A stretch of 64,000 bases of DNA from Streptomyces sp. NRRL F-2580 (GTDB lineage: Bacteria; Actinomycetota; Actinomycetes; Streptomycetales; Streptomycetaceae): assembly GCF_000720115.1 (NCBI RefSeq), contig NZ_JOIR01000005.1:387195-451194 (forward strand). Reading direction: 5' to 3'. The notes under the pieces were generated by a model. It worked only from the letters and a program-made list of their open reading frames with translations, searched no databases and had not been told where the DNA came from. The position numbers and the translations under genes are program-made. Below, piece by piece: positions 1-12,330 of this stretch (the stretch's first letter is position 1; every line of letters begins with the position of its first letter).

Positions 1-500
1 TACAGGCGTGCGTGGACCACGCGGAGGCGCTGGAGTCCCGGCGCGGCCTGGACGCGGCCGGCCCCGAGCCGGACGAACTGGTCGTCGGCCTGTCCGCCCC
101 GGCCGGCCCGGAAGGCGTGGCGGCGGCCCTCAAGCAGGCCGACCAGGCGCTCGCCGTGGCCCGCCGGCGCGGGCGGCCGATGGTGGAGCACGAGGACATG
201 GCGGCGGGCTCGGTCCTGCCGCTGCTGGCCGACGACGCGGTACGGGCCTTCGCGGACGGCACCCTGCGCGCGCTGCGGGAGCACGACGCGACCGGCCGCG
301 GCGACCTGGTGGCCTCGCTGCAGGCGTGGCTCTCGCGCCACGGCCAGTGGGACGCGGCCGCCGCCGACCTCGGCGTGCACCGGCACACCCTGCGCTACCG
401 GATGAAGCGGGTCGAGGAGATCCTCGGGCGCTCCCTGGAGGACCCGGACGTCCGCATGGAGCTCTGGCTCGCCCTCAAGGCCACCTCGGCCCCGTCGTAA
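1..500 (+). CDS. PucR-family transcriptional regulator, C-terminal part
   Basis: The reading frame is already open at base 1, so the N-terminus lies outside the window; the GTG at 12 is internal. The visible 165 or so residues end in a helix-turn-helix of the PucR C-terminal type, with AAADLGVHRHTLRYRMKRVE followed by the conserved LEDPDVRMELWLAL tail. PucR-type proteins are transcription factors whose N-terminal part usually senses a small molecule. The next gene, an aldehyde dehydrogenase in the same direction 245 bp downstream, is a plausible target, but that link is inference. The ligand cannot be read from this fragment. Confidence 0.85.
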   Translation, partial: QACVDHAEALESRRGLDAAGPEPDELVVGLSAPAGPEGVAAALKQADQALAVARRRGRPMVEHEDMAAGSVLPLLADDAVRAFADGTLRALREHDATGRGDLVASLQAWLSRHGQWDAAAADLGVHRHTLRYRMKRVEEILGRSLEDPDVRMELWLALKATSAPS

Positions 501-533
501 CCGACCGCCCGGCCCCCGGCCCCCGGCCCCCGC

Positions 534-591
534 CCCCCGGGGCTGCCCGACCGCCCTTCCGGCCCCCGGGGCTGCCCGACCGCCCTTCCGG
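534..591. repeat. 29-bp perfect tandem repeat, two copies
   Basis: Copies at 534-562 and 563-591 are identical, each running from CCCCCGGGG to CCCTTCCGG. They follow a CCCCCGG-rich run after the regulator's stop codon. The unit could be a duplicated fragment of a GC-rich terminator. No function is evident. Confidence 0.85.
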
Positions 592-745
592 CCGGCCGGG
601 GTGGCCGCTCCCGGTCGGGCGACAGTGACAAAGCGGCGAAGCCCGACGACCCGCCGCTCCATCTGGGACAAACGCCGAAACGCCGGCGGAGTCCTACGGT
701 GGAGGGGACAAGCCCACCGCACCCATCCGAAGGGCCGGGATTCGC

Positions 746-2191
746 ATGACTTCCACCCACGCCTTCTGGCTCGCCGGCCGCCAGGCCACCGGCGAGGACA
801 GCTTCGACGTCCACTCCCCGTGGGACGGCCGGCTGGTCGGCACCGTCAGCGTGCCCACCGACGAGCAGGTCGAAGAGGCCGTGGCCGCGGCGTACGCCGT
901 GACGGCGGAATTCTCCGCGACCCCCGCCCACGTACGGGCCGCCGCCCTGGACCACGTGTCCAAGCGGCTCGCCGAGCGCACCGAGGAGATCGCCCAGCTG
1001 ATCTCCGCCGAGAACGGCAAGCCCATCAAGTGGGCCCGCGGTGAGGTCGGCCGTGCGGTGTCCGTGTTCCGCTTCGCCGCCGAAGAGGCCCGCCGCTTCA
1101 ACGGCGGAGAGGCCCAGCGCCTCGACACCGACGCCGGCGGCGTCGGCCGGCTCGCGCTGACCCGCCGCTTCGTCAAGGGTCCGGTCCTCGGCATCGCGCC
1201 GTTCAACTTCCCGCTGAACCTGTGCGCCCACAAGGTGGCCCCCGCCATCGCCGTCGGCGCGCCGATCATCCTGAAGCCGGCCCCGGCCACCCCGCTCTCC
1301 GGGCTGATCCTGGGCGAGCTGCTCGCCGAGACCGACCTCCCGGCCGGCTCCTGGTCGGTCCTGCCGGTAGCGAACGACAAGATGCCCGCCCTGGTCAAGG
1401 ACGAGCGTCTGCCCGTCATCTCCTTCACCGGCTCCGACACCGTCGGCTACGCCATCCAGCAGTCGGTGCCCCACAAGCACTGCACGCTGGAGCTCGGCGG
1501 CAACGCCGCGGCCGTGGTCCTGGACGACTGGTCCTCCGAGGCCGACCTCGACTGGGCCGCGACCCGCATCGCGACCTTCTCGAACTACCAGGCCGGCCAG
1601 TCCTGCATCTCCGTGCAGCGCGTGATCGCCGACGCCTCCGTCTACGACCGTCTCGTCGAGAAGGTCGTCGCGAAGGTCCAGGGCCAGGTCACCGGCGACC
1701 CGAACGACGACGCCACCGACGTCGGCCCCCTCGTCTCCGAGGCCGCCGCCCAGCGCGTCGAGTCCTGGGTCGACGAGGCCGTGTCCGCCGGAGCCAAGCT
1801 GCTCACCGGTGGCAAGCGCGAGGGTGCCTCGTACGAGCCCACCGTGATCGCGAACGTGCCCGACGGCGTCAAGCTGGCCACCGAGGAGGTCTTCGGCCCG
1901 GTCCTGACCCTCCAGCGGGTCGAGAACACCGACGAGGCCTTCGCCGCGGTGAACGACTCGAAGTTCGGTCTGCAGACCGGCGTCTTCACCCGGAACATCC
2001 AGACCGCGTTCCGCGCGCACCGCGAGCTCGAGGTCGGCGGCGTGGTCGTCGGCGACGCGCCGTCCTACCGCGCCGACCAGATGCCGTACGGCGGCGTCAA
2101 GCAGTCCGGCGTGGGCCGCGAGGGCGTCCGCTACGCGATGGACGACTACACGTACGAGCGGGTCCTGGTCCTCACCGGCCTCGACATCTGA
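746..2191 (+). CDS. NAD(P)-dependent aldehyde dehydrogenase
   Basis: This 481-residue protein has the usual length and landmarks of the aldehyde dehydrogenase superfamily. The catalytic cysteine is C287 in GQSCISV, the general base is E249 in LELGGN, the cofactor region includes PFNFPLN and KPAPATP, and the C-terminal block is PYGGVKQSGVGREG. It oxidises an aldehyde to the carboxylate in the cytoplasm; the GQSCISVQR context is typical of the phosphonoacetaldehyde / non-phosphorylating glyceraldehyde-3-phosphate branch, but the substrate cannot be fixed from sequence. It starts at ATG 746 after GAAGGGCCGGG, and a candidate -10 (TACGGT, 695-700) lies upstream. It may be controlled by the preceding PucR-type regulator. 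A strong terminator follows at once. Confidence 0.93.
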   Translation: MTSTHAFWLAGRQATGEDSFDVHSPWDGRLVGTVSVPTDEQVEEAVAAAYAVTAEFSATPAHVRAAALDHVSKRLAERTEEIAQLISAENGKPIKWARGEVGRAVSVFRFAAEEARRFNGGEAQRLDTDAGGVGRLALTRRFVKGPVLGIAPFNFPLNLCAHKVAPAIAVGAPIILKPAPATPLSGLILGELLAETDLPAGSWSVLPVANDKMPALVKDERLPVISFTGSDTVGYAIQQSVPHKHCTLELGGNAAAVVLDDWSSEADLDWAATRIATFSNYQAGQSCISVQRVIADASVYDRLVEKVVAKVQGQVTGDPNDDATDVGPLVSEAAAQRVESWVDEAVSAGAKLLTGGKREGASYEPTVIANVPDGVKLATEEVFGPVLTLQRVENTDEAFAAVNDSKFGLQTGVFTRNIQTAFRAHRELEVGGVVVGDAPSYRADQMPYGGVKQSGVGREGVRYAMDDYTYERVLVLTGLDI

Positions 2192-2211
2192 TCTCGTACG
2201 GCCCAAAGGCC

Positions 2212-2254
2212 GACGGCCGGAGCCCACTGTGCGGGGGCTCCGGCCGTCTTTTTT
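2212..2254 (+). terminator. Rho-independent terminator after the aldehyde dehydrogenase
   Basis: A perfect 14-bp stem (2212-2225 with 2235-2248) is followed by six T residues at 2249-2254. It ends the plus-strand transcript 3 bp before the stop codon of the convergent ATPase gene, so it also marks the left edge of the defence-like cassette. Confidence 0.95.
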
Positions 2255-2257
2255 GTG

Positions 2258-5667
<3,410 letters not shown>

Positions 5668-5668
<1 letters not shown>

Positions 5669-8529
5669 CAGATCTCCTCCCCAAAGAGCATCTCGGCCAC
5701 AGCGGCCGGGCGGATCGTGGTCGACGTCGCGGAGACGTCCGCCCACGCGCCGCCGAGCCCGTTGAACAGGCCGGCGGTCGAGGAGTCCTGGGACTCCATC
5801 AGTTCGTACAGCCGGGTGGCCAGGCGGTTGACCTCGTCCAGGTCCACCCTGCCCGTCACCTCGGACATCAGCCTGGCGGCCTCCTCGCGCCCCTCGGTCG
5901 CGTACGCGCGCGCCAGGTGGCAGGTGACCTCCCACAGCGACAGCCGGTCGTCGTGGGCCGGCACCCACCGCGGGTCCAGGTCCTGCGGTTTGACCAGCGC
6001 GACCTTCCCCGCGCCGGAGGTGAGGGTGCCGCCGCGGGCGATCCCGTCCACGGACAGGCCCAGCGGGACGGCCAGCGACTCGGCGTCACCGTAGGGGCGC
6101 GTGTCCCAGCCGTAGGAGCGGAACCAGTCCAGGCAGAAACGGGTGTCGGCGTCCAGCTCGGCGTCGTGCTCGTTCTGCAGCGAGTCGAAGGTCTGGTTGA
6201 TCAGCGCCAGCGCGGTCTTCACCGACATCGTGGAGCCGTCGTCCTCCAGCACCCGGGAGAACCGGGAGAACACGGCCATGCCGGGGCCGAGGATCGTCTG
6301 GCGCAGGTCCGCGGGCGCGATGGCGCCCTCGCGGATCCGGGGCAGCGCCTCGTCCAGCTGGGTGTGCAGCGCCGCCAGGAACCCCGTGCGGTCCGTCGCG
6401 GGTGCGGTCGTCTCGCGGGGCCGCAGGGCCAGCACGATCGAAGAGGCGAGCGCGTTGGTGCCCACCGAGATCATCCGGCCGCCGCGCTCCGAACGGACGG
6501 GCCACGTCGCGGTGATGGTCCAGCCGTTGCGGACCATGCCCTCCAGGAAGGTGGACCACCCGGTGGAGGCGACGCCCTCCTTCTCCAGCTCGGCCTGCTT
6601 GAAGGCGTAGAAGACGGTGATGGGGTAGTCGGGCGAAGCCGTCTCCCGGGCGTGCGCGAAGACGTGCTGGAACCCGTTTTCGAAGAACTCCTCCGCGTTC
6701 TCCTTGCTCCCGTGCCGGTACGGGTTCGCGACGAGCTCCTCCGCCTTGGGAACGAGCATCGTCTGGAACAGGTCCGGGTGGATGCCGCGCAGGGACCGGC
6801 GCAGCCAGACGTAGAAGAAGTCCGACAGGTCGGAGTACCCGATGTTGTCGTAGTAGGGAGGGTCCGTCGACACGAGGAGCCCCGTGTAGTCGCGGCTCGA
6901 CGCGTCCGCCTGGGTGACCGTGCCGTGCGTGGAGGCGGGAAGCATGTCCAGGGCCCGGGACACCCAGGTCGCGCTCCACTCGATGTCACACGGCCCCTTG
7001 CAGAACGTGTTCCCCTCGGCGAAGTCCCAGAGCATGGGCAGTGCGTGCCGGGAGAACGTGTCGGAGACGCTCTCCTTCGAGGGCGCGGAGTTCCAGCGGC
7101 ACAGCGACGAGTTGGTGGAGGACAGGCGGCTCACCGCCTGGCCGAGGTACGTGGCGACCGCGTCCGCGTACGCCTCGGCGCCCGTACCGCCCTCCGCCAG
7201 CCGGGCGCCCGCGGGCAGACCGGCGGCGAGGGCGTCGGCGAGCACCTGCTCGCGCGCCTCGCCGATGAGGTCGGTGAAGGTCATCAGCGTGGTGAGCTGA
7301 CGGTCGGTGAACAGGTCGGAGAACTCGGTCAGGCCGTACTGGGGCGGCGAGAACCAGCGCGGGTTCGTCGCGATGGAACCCGTGGGCGCGTCGTCCGGCC
7401 GCGGGACCTCGGCCGCCTTGGCGTGCTCCTCGTCCGGAGCCAGGTAGACGCGGCGGCGGTTGCCCTCCGCGACCACTGCGAGCAGCTGGACGCCGATCCG
7501 GCCGGCGGCTCCCTCGGACCGGATGGCCGTCAGCTCGACGAACCCCTCGCAGGCGACGCAGGTGGCGCCCCTGCTGCTCGTCATGGTCCCGTCGTCCGTC
7601 TTCGTGGGGGCCCGCTTCGGGTCGTGACCGATGCCGAACTCCACCCGCCGTCCGCCGGGCGCCGACGCGTCGTCCACCACCGTGGGGACGACGTACGCCT
7701 CCTTGCCCTTCTTCTTGCCCAGCCACCAGGAGCGCACCAGCGGCATCCGGATGCCGCACGCCGGGTTCGGGCAGACCACCGTCCGGGCCCAGATCCACGC
7801 GATGACGGTGGCCTCGGCGGTCTTCCCCGTGGGCTCGCCGCCGGGTCCCGGAACCGGTACGTGAGCGGTGGGGTACAGGTGCCCCAGGCGCTCCTGGGCG
7901 CGGTCCCGCATCCAGGCGCCGTAGCGGCGGACGTCCTCCGCCAGGCCCGTGGCGCGGGGCCACGGGCCCATGCGGCCCTCCGCCACGCCCGGGAAGACGG
8001 GGGGCCGTCCCGCGAACTTCGGCGGGGTCTCGATCAGCGTCTTGTTGATCAGTACCGGCACCGGGTTGAGGTCGCTGGCGTGCGCCGACAGTCCCAGGCG
8101 CTGCGCCTCCAGCGGGATCGTCCCGCCGCCCGCGAAGGGGTCCAGGACGGCCGGCGGGTTCCCTCCGGTGCTCTTGAGGATCTCCTCGTGGGCTTCCCGG
8201 TACAGGCCCTCGTCGCTGATGTTCTCCCAGACCACGAGCCGTCGGATGATGCCGTGCAGGCGCTCGCGCTCCTTCTTCTGCTCGTCTTCGGTGGCGAACA
8301 GCTCGGGATGCGAGGAGGGGTCGTCGACGAGCTGGGCGAAGAGCACCGCCCGTGCGGCCGCCAGGGGGCGGCGGGCCCACCACAGGTGCAGCGTGGACGG
8401 GTGTCCGTGGCGGATCGACTTCTCTCGGGCCGACTCGGCGTTGATGTCCTCCAGCGGGAGGGAGACCTCGATGAGCTTGCGTCGGGGGACAGAACCTGAC
8501 GGCGTTCCGGGCTGCACTGCGGTGTTCAC
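5668..8529 (-). CDS. DUF1156 DNA (adenine/cytosine-N4) methyltransferase
   Basis: The protein has 953 residues. The N-terminus carries the DUF1156 block (KLIEVSLPLEDINAESAREK, then HPSTLHLWWARRPLAAARA). SAM-binding motif I is DPFAGGGT at 130-137 and catalytic motif IV is DPPY at 556-559 in STDPPYYDNIGYSDLSDF. Between them sit CPNPAC and CVAC, likely zinc-binding cysteines. The DPPY motif indicates amino-group (N6-adenine or N4-cytosine) methylation; the recognition sequence is unknown. The chosen start is GTG 8527-8529, which has a weak ribosome site (TTGAGTAG). The gene follows the helicase by 80 bp and is coupled to the ATPase. In this setting it probably marks host DNA so that the ATPase/helicase partners spare it. 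Confidence 0.9.
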
Positions 8530-8609
8530 CTACTCAATTTAGTTTCCGAGGTGCTCGAACCGTGCCGCGGGTGGCCTTCGAGCGGAGGGCGGGGTGCGGC
8601 TGTCGTGCC

Positions 8610-11600
8610 TCAGAGGGGCTCCACACCGCGTTCCCATTCGGCCTTCCACGTGCGGCGCAGGTCGTCGACGTACTGGTCGAGGACGAGGTCGGCGAAGGGG
8701 TTGAGCACGTAGCGGACCCGGTCGTTGGATCCGTCGGGGGTCTCGGGGTCGACGGCGACCAGGGCGAGCCGGTAGCGGGGCTCGGCGTTCTTGGCGCAGC
8801 CGACCTCGCTGGTGGTGACCGTGAAGGTGTCGGCGCCCAGCACCCGCCCCTTCACCTCGATGAAAAGCAGGTGGCCGTCGGGCATGAGGGAACGGATGTC
8901 GAAGCCCTTGTTGGAGTGCGGCATCTCCTCGGGCACCCGGCCGAGCCGGCGCTCGGCGGCCAGTACGGCGTCGACGGCCCGGCGCTCGGTGACCGTGGTG
9001 TCCGGGGCGAAGCCGTCCGGGGCCGGAGGTTCCCCGGCGGGGCCGGGGACGACCGAGGCGGGCAGGACGAGCGCGGCGCTGATGATCTGCGGCGGGTGCG
9101 CGTCGATCCGGGCTTCGAGGTCGAGGTCGGCTTGGCGGCGTTCGAGCCGGGCCTCCAGGGACCGGGCGCGCTCGCGGGCGGTGGCCGGCGAGATACGGAT
9201 CTTCCTGCCGGCCGCCTGCGCCTCCGCGAGCTTGATCGACTCGCCGTCCCAGTAGTTCATCTGGGCCATCAGCCGTCGGCGTACGAGCTTGCGCGTGCGC
9301 TCGACGGCCGGGAGCACGCGGGCGACGACGTCGGCGCGGTGCTCCGGCAGACCGTGCTCGACCGCCCAGTCCCGGGCGATCCCCTCCACCCCTTCGGCGA
9401 GCCACGCCGAGGACAGCTCGGAGGCGACGGCACGGGCCAGCGCGGTGTGCTGCCCGGGGTCCAGGCCCGTGGGCAGGGACAGGTCGAGGTACGGTGCGGG
9501 GCCGGCCGGCCGCGCGGTTGCGTCCGGCTGGACGCAGACGTACGAGAACCTCTTGCCGATCGCGGTGCCGTGTCCGTCCGAGAGCTCTTCCAGCAGGGTG
9601 AACACGAGCCGGGGCGTGGTGGCGTTCCGGTCCAGGAAGGTGGCCCCGCGGGTCAGGGCGTCGCCGTACCCGGCCAGGACCTCGGTGATGATCGCGTCCA
9701 TCAGCGGATGACCGGGGGCTATGAGCTCGGCGTCCGGGCGGCCGGACATCACCACGGCCGACGGTTCGAAGGTGACGCGTGCGTAGCGCGGGCTGACCGT
9801 ACGCCTGCCCTCGCGCAGGACGGCGGGCACCTGCGTCAGCTCGAACCGGTCCTTCTCCCGCCTGGAGGCCCGCCCGCCCAGGGCGCGCAGGGACTCCATG
9901 ACGAAGGCCTGCACGAAGTGCGGCTGCATGCGCCGGGCCCGGGCCTCGTCCATCCGCCGCCGCAGCCCGGCCAGCTCCTCCGTCCCGATCTCCGGGGTGG
10001 CCAGGGCGCGTTCCCTGAGCAGTTCCCGGAGGCCGTCGGAGACGGACCGGTCGATGACCTGGTCCAGGTACGCCCGGACCTCGGGCCGCTCGCCGTAGCG
10101 GACGGCCCGCATGAGCAGGTCGCGCAGGGGCTCGTCCGCGAAGGCGTTCTCTCCCAGGACGTCGAAGGCCTTGCCGCCGTAGGCGCGCCGCTGCTGCTCG
10201 ATCTTGGTCAGCAGCCGCTGGAAGACCTCGCCCTCCCTGGTCCCGGAGGCCACGAGGTTCCACAGCCGGCAGACCTCACGCTGGCCGATGCGGTGGATGC
10301 GTCCGAAGCGCTGCTCGATCCGGTTGGGGTTCCAGGGGAGGTCGTAGTTGACCATCAGGTGGGCGGCCTGGAGGTTCAGGCCCTCGCCGGCGGCGTCGGT
10401 GGCGATCAGGACGTGGCAGCGCGGGTCGTTGGTGAACTCGGTGCGGACCTCCCGGCGCGCCTGCCGCGCCGTCCCGCCGTGGATCGTGCGCACGGCGTCG
10501 TCGTCGCCCAGCAGGGTGGTGACACGGCCCGCGAGGTAGTCGAGGGTGTCGCGGTGCTCGGTGAAGACGATGAGCTTGAGCGGGGCCCGCCCGGCCCCGT
10601 TCAGACCGTCCTCACGGGCCTTCAGCACGAGGGAGCGCAGTTCCTGCCACTTGCGGTCCTCGCCCGAGGACCGCACCCGCAGGGCGATCTCCTCCAGGCG
10701 TGCCAGGACCGCGAGCTCGGCGTCCAGCTCGGCCGCGGTGCGGGCGGCGGTGGCGGAGTCCAGGACCTCGTTCTCCAGCTGCTCCAGCTCGGCGGAGCCC
10801 AGCTCGTCGGGGTCGAAGTCGTCCGGGTCGAACGAAGGCGCCCCGGGCGGGGGGACGAACGGGCCCGCCAGGGTCTGCTCGCGGTGGGTGCGCAGGCGGG
10901 CGATGCGGCGCCGGATCGACTGGTGGATCGCCTCGGGACTGGACGCGAGGCGCCGCTGCATGACGGTGAGCGCGAAGCCGACCGTACGCCGCCTGCCGTC
11001 GGCCTGCTCGGCCCTGTTCATCTCCGTGCGCACGTACGCGGTGACCTCTTCGTACAGGAGCATCTCCTGCGGGGAGAGGGCGTACGCGACGGTCTCCGCC
11101 ACCCGCTCGGGGAAGAGCGGCTTGCCCTCGAAGGTGAGGAGGTCCTCCTTGACCATCCGGCGCATCAGTCCGGTGGTGTCGGTGGAGTGCACGCCCTCGC
11201 GGTACCGGCCGGCGTACCGGTCGGGGTCCAGCAGGGCGAGGAAGGTCTGGAAGTCGGCCTCCGACCCGGAGTGCGGGGTCGCCGTCATGAGCAGGTAGTG
11301 CCGGGTGATCCCGCCGAGCAGCCGGCCCAGTTCGTAGCGGCGGGTGCGCTTGAGCTCGCCGCCGAACCAGGAGGCGCTCATCCGGTGGGCCTCGTCCACG
11401 ACGACGAGGTCCCACTCCGACCCGGCGAGCAGCGCCCGCCACTCGTCGTTGCGGGCCAGCTGGTCCATGCGCGCGATCAGCATCGGGTGGCGGCGGAACG
11501 GGTCGCCGTCGCGGTCGGCCTCGGCGAGGTCGCGGCTGAGGACGGTCATCTCGATGCCGAACTTTTCCGCGAGTTCGGTCTGCCACTGCTCGACCAGGCC

Positions 11601-11993
11601 ACCGGGCGCGACGATCAGGCAGCGCTGCACGTCGCCGCGGAGCAGCAGTTCCTTGAGGTACAGGCCGGCCATGATCGTCTTTCCGGCCCCCGGGTCGTCC
11701 GCGAGCAGGAAGCGCAGGGAGCCGGGCCGGCTCAGCATGGAGCCGTACACGGCGCGGATCTGGTGGGGCAGCGGGTCGATGTCGCTGCTCTCCACCGCCT
11801 GCATGGGGTCCGACAGGCCGGCGTGCCGCATCCGCAGCGCCTCGGCGGCCAGCCGGAACCGGCCGGGGTCGGCGTCGAACGACCACCGCGAGCGCGGTGC
11901 CTGCGGCCGGAGCGAGGCGATGTCGGCCAAGGGGACGCCGGTCAGGGGGACGCCGGTCAGGGGGATGCCGGGCTGGACATCATCGACGCGCAT
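8610..11993 (-). CDS. SNF2/HepA-like DEAH helicase with C-terminal DUF3883-like nuclease-fold domain
   Basis: First gene of the cassette, 1127 residues. Superfamily 2 helicase motifs are clear: Walker A DPGAGKT at 100-106, DEAH at 200-203, SATPHSG-type motif III (TATPHSG), and motif VI GRIHRIGQ at 564-571, which is the SNF2/RapA form. The C-terminal 120 residues match DUF3883: HSNKGFDIRSL followed by FIEVKGR, a D…ExK arrangement like PD-(D/E)xK nucleases. The start is ATG 11991-11993 with GAGAAGG upstream. Residues 9-23 contain a short repeat (PLTGV twice, from a 15-bp DNA repeat). A translocase that senses or processes foreign DNA is the likely role; nuclease activity is untested. Confidence 0.88.
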   Translation of the reverse strand: MRVDDVQPGIPLTGVPLTGVPLADIASLRPQAPRSRWSFDADPGRFRLAAEALRMRHAGLSDPMQAVESSDIDPLPHQIRAVYGSMLSRPGSLRFLLADDPGAGKTIMAGLYLKELLLRGDVQRCLIVAPGGLVEQWQTELAEKFGIEMTVLSRDLAEADRDGDPFRRHPMLIARMDQLARNDEWRALLAGSEWDLVVVDEAHRMSASWFGGELKRTRRYELGRLLGGITRHYLLMTATPHSGSEADFQTFLALLDPDRYAGRYREGVHSTDTTGLMRRMVKEDLLTFEGKPLFPERVAETVAYALSPQEMLLYEEVTAYVRTEMNRAEQADGRRRTVGFALTVMQRRLASSPEAIHQSIRRRIARLRTHREQTLAGPFVPPPGAPSFDPDDFDPDELGSAELEQLENEVLDSATAARTAAELDAELAVLARLEEIALRVRSSGEDRKWQELRSLVLKAREDGLNGAGRAPLKLIVFTEHRDTLDYLAGRVTTLLGDDDAVRTIHGGTARQARREVRTEFTNDPRCHVLIATDAAGEGLNLQAAHLMVNYDLPWNPNRIEQRFGRIHRIGQREVCRLWNLVASGTREGEVFQRLLTKIEQQRRAYGGKAFDVLGENAFADEPLRDLLMRAVRYGERPEVRAYLDQVIDRSVSDGLRELLRERALATPEIGTEELAGLRRRMDEARARRMQPHFVQAFVMESLRALGGRASRREKDRFELTQVPAVLREGRRTVSPRYARVTFEPSAVVMSGRPDAELIAPGHPLMDAIITEVLAGYGDALTRGATFLDRNATTPRLVFTLLEELSDGHGTAIGKRFSYVCVQPDATARPAGPAPYLDLSLPTGLDPGQHTALARAVASELSSAWLAEGVEGIARDWAVEHGLPEHRADVVARVLPAVERTRKLVRRRLMAQMNYWDGESIKLAEAQAAGRKIRISPATARERARSLEARLERRQADLDLEARIDAHPPQIISAALVLPASVVPGPAGEPPAPDGFAPDTTVTERRAVDAVLAAERRLGRVPEEMPHSNKGFDIRSLMPDGHLLFIEVKGRVLGADTFTVTTSEVGCAKNAEPRYRLALVAVDPETPDGSNDRVRYVLNPFADLVLDQYVDDLRRTWKAEWERGVEPL

Positions 11994-12330
11994 GGAGCCT
12001 TCTCTTCGGCCTGGCGCCGAGCGGCCCCGGCCGCTCCATCGTAGCCAGGACGAGGCGCTCGTCCGCCCTGTTCGATCATGAAAGTCACCGGCCGGCCGGC
12101 CGTCGCGTGCGGCGCGGTTCGGACAGATGAGTGAAGATGCCGCCCCGATCGCCGCCGTGTCCGGGCGGGTCGGCGAGAAACCGCAGGTCGGGAGGCCTGT
12201 CGGGAAGTCGGTGCGCGGGGGCCCCGGCCGTTCCCCTTTTCCATCCCGCCGACATGGGGTACGACTCACAGGTAGCACCGGCTGGTAATCCGTTGAACCC
12301 CCCGACTCCGGCGGCGAGGTGAGTCCCCTC
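11994..12330. promoter_or_regulatory. Divergent intergenic region between cassette and acyl-CoA dehydrogenase
   Basis: These 337 bp separate the helicase start (minus) from the acyl-CoA dehydrogenase start (plus). On the minus strand a candidate -10, TACGAT, lies at 12038-12043, with no convincing -35. Just downstream of it is the palindrome GAGCGGCC-CC-GGCCGCTC at 12019-12036. A run of CCGG repeats (CCGGCCGGCCGGCC) lies near 12091. On the plus side GAGGTGAG (12316-12323) is the ribosome site of the dehydrogenase and TACGAC near 12259 could be a -10. No coding frame of credible composition is seen. Confidence 0.45.
12019..12036 (-). promoter_or_regulatory. Palindrome at the predicted helicase transcription start
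   Basis: An 8-bp inverted repeat (GAGCGGCC / GGCCGCTC) with a 2-bp centre lies immediately downstream of the candidate -10 of the helicase-methyltransferase-ATPase cassette. Its position fits an operator or a 5' hairpin of the transcript. There is no regulator gene in the cassette to assign it to. Confidence 0.4.

Noticed and set aside
12319-12330. GTG 12319 as start of the acyl-CoA dehydrogenase
   Set aside because: GAGGTGAG overlaps this GTG and is ideally placed for the ATG at 12331.
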